Shown: positions 29,707 to 34,523 of the stretch, piece after piece
Layout: each line of letters begins with the position of its first letter
How positions within the stretch are numbered: the stretch's first letter is position 1
NCBI GenBank assembly: GCA_009602725.1
Contig: WELB01000162.1
Location: 124,729 to 159,251 of the forward strand
Direction: 5' to 3'
Origin: Spirogloea muscicola
Lineage: Eukaryota; Streptophyta; Zygnematophyceae; Spirogloeales; Spirogloeaceae
DNA length: 34,523 bases
Made by a program: the position numbers and the translations under genes
The notes under the pieces: model-generated
Told to the model about the DNA's origin: nothing
Seen by the model: only the letters and a program-made list of their open reading frames with translations
Database searches by the model: none

Positions 29707-30389
29707 TGGGACGCTGGTTGCGGTATTGGGCAGCCCTAGGCTCCGGGCATGACGACGGTGTCGTGGAATCCGAGATGATGCCGCTTTTAGCGGCACTAGC
29801 AAGCCGCAGGTGCCCGAGCTTGCTGTGCGAGAGCTTCTGCACTTCGCGAGTCTAGCAGCAGCAACCCAGTCGCCAGCAGCAGAGGGCTCTTGGGCCTGCG
29901 CTGCGACCCTGCTTCAAGTCAGCGCCGTCCATGCGCCTGATTGCAATGGCGAGCTCTTGTACGAGACAAACGTGGGGTTCAGCAACCACACATCCGCTCA
30001 GGCTCATGGCCCTCCCGGATGCGCAGCGCTTGGCGCAAAAGCAATGTGGGCAAGGTGCCAGTCACAGCCACCCCTGCCGCTGTCGACAGCAATATGTCCT
30101 GTCGCTGCTCTGGCGGTGCTCATGTCCGAAGCCGGCTGTCACTTGGGCTGCGCTCGCCGCGGCATGTGGTCGTGGATGATGGCTTGTAGTGGGCATGCAT
30201 GTCTGGGGCTGTGTGAATAATAGTGCCCTTATGACAACTCCCAACCCCAGCATGGTGACCCCAGATGCTTTCCTCCTCGTCGAGTGTAGCCCCACTGGCA
30301 ATGTGGGCTGAATGAGAGTTGTTGCTTTGGTTCTTAGCTGTTGCTTCATTGCTCAAAGCTTCAATCCCACTCCACTCGCGCATACTAGA
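29707..30389. other. Upstream region of the ankyrin gene
   Basis: It should hold the ankyrin promoter. A plus-strand frame from about 29810 to 30220 and two overlapping frames are open but have no recognisable domain and unremarkable composition. I leave them unannotated. A divergent plus-strand gene exon cannot be ruled out. Confidence 0.4.
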
Positions 30390-30550
30390 AGAGAGGGAGA
30401 GAAGGGGAAGGGCTCGCCCATAGAAAAAGAGGGACTGGATAAGCCAGCCCAGAAAAGAATGGACATTGTCCGCAGGCCTCAAAAGGCCACAAAACCGTGC
30501 CAGGAAAGAAAAAACTACACACCAAGACACGAAGTGATGCAGATGGATGC

Positions 30551-33500
30551 TCAGTAACCACGAGTGAGCAACAGCAAATCAGAATGAGTCGAAGCAGGAA
30601 AAGCGGCACTCTGCAAAGACCCTGAGGCAGCAGCCATAGCGCGGCCAGCGCGCGTGTGGACCACATGAGCCTGAGAGCGCTGGAGCGAGACCGCCAGTCT
30701 CGTTCGAAAGACCTGAGCGAGGGAGCCGGCAGCATTGAAGCCTGGCGAGCCCAGCCGCCGCTCGATGGCCCGCCGGGCAAGCCGCTGGAGGAGATCCAGC
30801 CAGCCACTGCCGAAGGCCCCGTGACATCAACGGCCAGAGCCGCAAAGGCATCGCCTGGAGGGGCGGAGGTGACGCTATCTGCAGTCACCACATCTGCGAA
30901 CGATACGCGGACCTCCTCCGGGCGGGATGGCAACCAGGTCAGCGCAGCGGGTGTGAAGCTGTCCGTCGACGCCACGCTGGATGGGCATCATTGTCGTACT
31001 TTCCAATGCCACCTGCTAGCCGGCCTCCAGGAACACACCCTGCATGGCGTCTCGCAGAAGGTCGTGTGTACCAGTCCGCTCGCCCCCATGCGCGCAGCGG
31101 AGCATGTGGGCAGCCAGCGCCGCAGGGTCATCGTGGCGAACACCGCACTCGCACTGTTGGACCCCGACGAGGCAGGGAGGGAGGAGGCCCAGAAGCCGGT
31201 GGACAGCCGTCCTACAAACCTCGTCTGGCATTGTGAGCGCCGCGTAGAGTGGGAGCGCTGACAACCACGCCGCTGCCCCAGGGGAGGAGGCGGAGAGGAT
31301 CCGGGCGCGCCCTCGAAGATCGTGCGGCGGAAGGAGCTCCACCGCCTGGTCATAGGCCGCTTTGTCCACCAGCGCAGTGAAGCGGGCCTGGGCCCGCAGG
31401 TCGGGGGTGTGCGCGAGGTGGCCAAACGGAACGACCTGCTTTGACATGTCAGGGTGGGCCGCCAGGAGCCCGTCGCGGGCAGCGCGGAGAGCAGCCTGGA
31501 AGGGCAACGAGCCGCTCTCCACTTCAGCTACCACCCGCTCCAAGGTGCGGTTGCCATGAGCTTGGAACCGCTGGCAGATAGGGGCGGCGACCTGGGCCCA
31601 GCTGCCCAGGTAGGCGGCCTCGCAGGCGCAGGCGACTGGGCGGCAGCCCAAACCGCCACGGCTAACAGGCAGGCTAGCCTGGAGCAGCGCGGCTGGCGTG
31701 GTGAGGAAGCTGGGGTGTTGGAGGAGCGTGGCAGCGGTCGCCAGAATGCCAGTGTCAAAAGCCTCGTACGCCGCCTTCACCACCCGGGAGGGAGGGAGGA
31801 CGCGAGCCAAGTGGTGCGGACGCTGGGCAATGCACCTGGTCAGCATATCGGTCGCCAGCTGCATGTCTTGCAGCGTGTGGAGACGGTCCGCCGGCTGGAG
31901 GTGCTACAGCAGTCGTACCTGGAGCTGCTCCACCACAAAGGCTGGGGAGCCTATGGGGGCGCCAAGGAGGGTGAAGCCCCCGGCTGGTGTCTGGCAGCCC
32001 GAGGGCAGGCACAGGTGGGCTGGCAGGCCCTTGGGAGACCAAGCACTGCATTTGGCTGCGCGGATGCCCAGGCCGATCGCACCCAGCTGCACTTCGAGGG
32101 TGGCAAAGGCTGCCACGACGTCGTCTGGCGGCCCCACCAGCGTGGTGTCGTCCGCATACGTGGGGGCGAGGACGCCAGGGTGAGCCGTGACTGTTGCCAG
32201 CAGCACACGGTTGTGAGCGAGCGCGTATTTGAGCCCCGCCAGCGGATCCCCTTGGCGTGCGCCTATGGAGGAATGGAGGACCTTTACCCCACTGTGCCCT
32301 GTCTGCCACAACAAGTCGCTTGGCTGTCCATAGCCCAGCCTGAAGAAGGGTAGGACTCTGGGGAAAACCGCCCGCAGCTCCTCAGCGATGACATCCCGGT
32401 CTGCGCTGTTAAAGTGTTCCGGACATCTACCGCCAAGGCCATCCATCCGAGGTTCAGGTCCAAGGCGGCCCGGACGCCGTGCACGACCACCTCACCGCCG
32501 CTCCGGAGCCCCGCGCCGAACTGGTGGGGCCCCAGGTGTGCCTGGGCCAGCCCCGCGTGCTGTTGGCATAGAGCGCGTCCCACCAGGCGGTAGAGCACTT
32601 CCCCAACGGCAATTGGCCGGACCCCCCCATTGGCCTTGCCGAGGGCCAGCAGCGTGCTGGAGCAGATGACGCCGCGAATGCTGGCCGGGACCTGGTCGCG
32701 AGCAAGGAGCTGGCACACCTGGTGGAGTGCCTGGGAGTCACTTGGTTCTCCCTCCAGGAAGAGCTCGCGGAGATGCTCGGTGAGCATGTGTGACGGGCCT
32801 CCAGCGGCTGCGTGCGGCTGCTCTGCAGAGCCTGCCGAAGAGCGTCGGCCTCGAGGGCCACCTCCTCCGGCGGTGCGAAGGTGGCCAGTCGCGGAGGCAG
32901 GGGAGAGCGGGCCTCAGGGTGCTGGGACTCCAGGGCCGCCCGTGTGGCTTCGTTGATGGCGCCAGCACCGAGTCGTCCAGGGCCTGGACTGCCCTGGACA
33001 ACTCGCCCGCATGACCGAAGCGCAATGCCCGGCGGACGTTGGCGGCCCTGTCTGGCGCTGCACGCACATCACCTCGGTTTGCTGCCAAGGCTGCCACTGC
33101 TGCGTCATGGCGCTCGAGAAGCTCCTCCCAATGCCCGCTCTCGAACAACTGGACGCGCTCCAAGAGGGGCTGCTGGCCCTGCCAGCGGCCGTCGTGGGGG
33201 GCGCGCCCGAGCAGCAGCCGGGGGAAGAGGAGAAACTGCTTCCAAGCCGCCTCGTCTCGGTGGTCCCTGACAATCCGCTGCATCGCCGGGCGGAGCGCGC
33301 GGCGAATGTGCGGGCGCACCCAGCTGGGCACATGGTGGAGGAGCGCGAGGGCCGCCTGGCGGTCGATGGCAGCCAGGTCGAGGCTGGCCAGACACTGCCA
33401 GTCTTGAGGCATGGAAGGGGTTGGCGCAGGAGGGAAAGGCCTGCCTGGTCTGCCCCGGCGGCCGCCCGCAGCCACTGCGCTCCGCGCCGCCGCACGGTTG

Positions 33501-34430
33501 TTGTTGTGCGGGCAGGCGCGCTCGTGGTTGGCCCGGCCTGACCGCGTGATGAAGGTCGTCTGGCAGTGCTGGCACAGCAGTGGGTCAGGCGTGCGAGGTG
33601 GGGGCGAGGGAGGTGGAGCTGGTGCGCTCGGTGCAGGCGGAGGCGGCGGTGGCGAGGGCGGCGCTGAGGGCGCCAACGGCGGGGGCAAGGGCGGCTCGAG
33701 AGGCGGGATGGTGCATGGCTGGGAAGGCGAAAGCGCAGACGAGGGAAGCCGCGGCGAGGTCGAGGCGGGTGGCTGGCTTGGCGGAGGTGGACTCTGGGGT
33801 GGCGGTGGCGGCGGAGGCGGTGCCGGCGGTGACGGCGGCAGCGGCGGCAGCGACGGCGGTGGGGGCGGCGGCCCTGGGGCAGGAGGCGATATATGCTCCT
33901 ACATGGTCTGCTCCTGAGGTGAGGCTGCCAGGACCGTGGTGATGGGCCGCAAGCCGCGGCGGCCGCATCGGCTGGCTGGCACGGCGAAGGTGGACTCTGG
34001 GGTGGCGGTGGCGGCGACGGCGACGGCCGCGGCGGAGGTGACGGCGGCGGCGGCGACGGCGGTAATGACGGCGGCCGGGCGGGAGGCGATATATGCTCCT
34101 CGGGGATCTGCTCCTGAGATGCGGCTGCCATGACAGTGGCGTTGGGTTTGCGGGCTGCGGCGGCCGCAGCGGGCGTCGAGCCAGCGGGGCTGGGATACCC
34201 CTTGCAGTTTTCCGGTGCGAGGAGACACCGCGGGGAGTAGCGACATCCCGCGGACAGGTTGGGCACGGCACGCGCGCGGGTTCCGCAGGCGGGAAAGACG
34301 CCGGCGGGAGAATGGGGTGGGTGCAGGTGGGGGCGATGGCGCTGGGAGAGGGAAAGGCGGAGGGGGCGGCGGCGGAGGCGGCGTGGTGGCGGCATGGAAG
34401 GCGGAGAAGGCGAGGAACCGCTGCGCCCAA
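30551..34430 (-). pseudogene. Retrotransposon polyprotein, several frameshifts and stops
   Basis: The reverse transcriptase spans about 32700-31930: GGVRPIAVGEVLYRLV, LGPHQFGAG, then LAVDVRN, RQGDPLAGL, the catalytic TYADDTTLVG (YADD at 32147-32158) and LGAPIGSP. Breaks seen: a frame change between zinc fingers 1 and 2, others in the linker at about 32.8 kb, a one-base loss at about 32415 just after DVRN, TAG at 31904-31906, TAG at about 31016, and frame changes in the endonuclease (ADLVAIPPGG in one frame, AALAVDVTGP in another, 30.85-30.95 kb). The final 80 codons again read through to the SDLLLLTRGY end. The element is inactive as it stands. Confidence 0.87.
33767..34170 (-). repeat. Two-copy tandem repeat encoding the proline-rich linker
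   Basis: Two direct copies of about 190-200 bp, at about 33767-33965 and 33967-34170, share AAGGTGGACTCTGGGGTGGC-like starts, GGAGGCGATATATGCTCCT and TCTGCTCCTGAG. On the minus strand each encodes EHISPP followed by a PPSPPP-rich stretch between the two zinc fingers. The copies differ in repeat length, giving a frame change. Confidence 0.85.
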
Positions 34431-34523
34431 GCGAACTTGGCCGGGGGAAGCTTGGGACTCCGGCTTGGAAGGCGGCGCCGAGAACGCGCGGGTGGGGCGG
34501 GGGCGGCGGCGGGCGGCGCGGCG

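Larger units (their letters stand above)
30390..34523 (-). mobile_element. Non-LTR retrotransposon with restriction-like endonuclease (decayed; 5' end at or beyond window edge)
   Basis: In transcription order: zinc finger 1 (CPTCPRDVATPRGVSSH, about 34265-34205), a proline-rich tandem repeat, zinc finger 2 (CQHCQTTFITRSGRANHERAC region, 33574-33512), a linker, the reverse transcriptase, a C-terminal zinc motif (CECG..H..H, about 31153-31060), an endonuclease remnant, the end HSDLLLLTRGY-stop (30551-30583), and a 3' UTR with a tail hairpin GGGCTGGCTTATCCAGTCCC (30431-30450) followed by TATGGGCGAGCCC. Order and zinc fingers resemble R2-like and algal RandI/Dualen-type elements. No apurinic endonuclease domain was seen, but the 5' end is missing. 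There is no poly(A) tail. Confidence 0.88.

Noticed and set aside
31454-32353. Long plus-strand open frames across the retrotransposon
   Set aside because: They are antisense to the reverse transcriptase, have no domain of their own and result from high GC.
1-34523. tRNA, rRNA or snRNA genes
   Set aside because: No cloverleaf with matching A and B boxes or conserved rRNA block was found by eye. Isolated GGTTCGAAG strings (8676, 18202) lack the rest.

Overview
The window is nuclear DNA from a GC-rich photosynthetic eukaryote, most probably a chlorophyte green alga. The reasons are an SBP-box transcription factor (a family limited to the green lineage), a group VIII/RSL-like bHLH factor, a plant-type CCCH zinc-finger protein, a eukaryotic intron-split lpxC as kept in plants and algae, many short introns of about 100-320 nt, TGTAA-type poly(A) signals, and a non-LTR retrotransposon of algal character. 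No bacterial operon, tRNA, rRNA or CRISPR was seen.

Gene layout. The 3' part of an lpxC gene (1-1350, +) faces the 3' end of a large SBP-box gene (1909-8007, -; 14 exons that join in frame to about 1144 codons). An intronless bHLH gene lies at 14505-15977 (-). A four-exon CCCH/polyQ gene lies at 24392-26852 (+) next to a 28-base assembly gap. A compact six-exon ankyrin-repeat gene lies at 28231-29706 (-). The right end (about 30390 to the window edge, -) is a decayed non-LTR retrotransposon with two N-terminal zinc fingers, a proline-rich tandem repeat, a reverse transcriptase with a YADD box, a C-terminal zinc motif and a restriction-like endonuclease remnant.

Repeat zones. The gene-poor stretches at 8.7-12.8 kb, 17.1-20.0 kb and 21.6-23.9 kb are dominated by one theme. 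A roughly 70-nt 'hairpin tail' (TTGTCCATTC, then GGGCTG-loop-CAGCCC, then GGGCGAGC-like) occurs at least 30 times on both strands. It is the 3' end of the retrotransposon and of related elements. Just upstream of it there is often a conserved C-terminal peptide of the form SDLxLLTRGY-stop, found about 14 times. Three insertions can be shown to have moved: a 75-bp tail with a 16-bp target duplication and an empty paralogous site; a 68-bp tail with an 11-bp duplication and an empty paralogous site; and a 560-bp 5'-truncated element with an 8-bp duplication. The last two sit one inside the other, inside a third element. This family, including what look like free-standing tail-only units of about 70 nt, is my best candidate for the undescribed system. 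A separate 407-bp inverted-repeat element (22078-22484) is probably a MITE.

How genes work together: the SBP, bHLH and CCCH genes are regulatory, lpxC is metabolic and the ankyrin protein is probably a small chaperone or adaptor. I see no sign that they form a pathway or cluster. All exon boundaries were derived by hand from splice consensus, frame and family similarity, not from transcripts.
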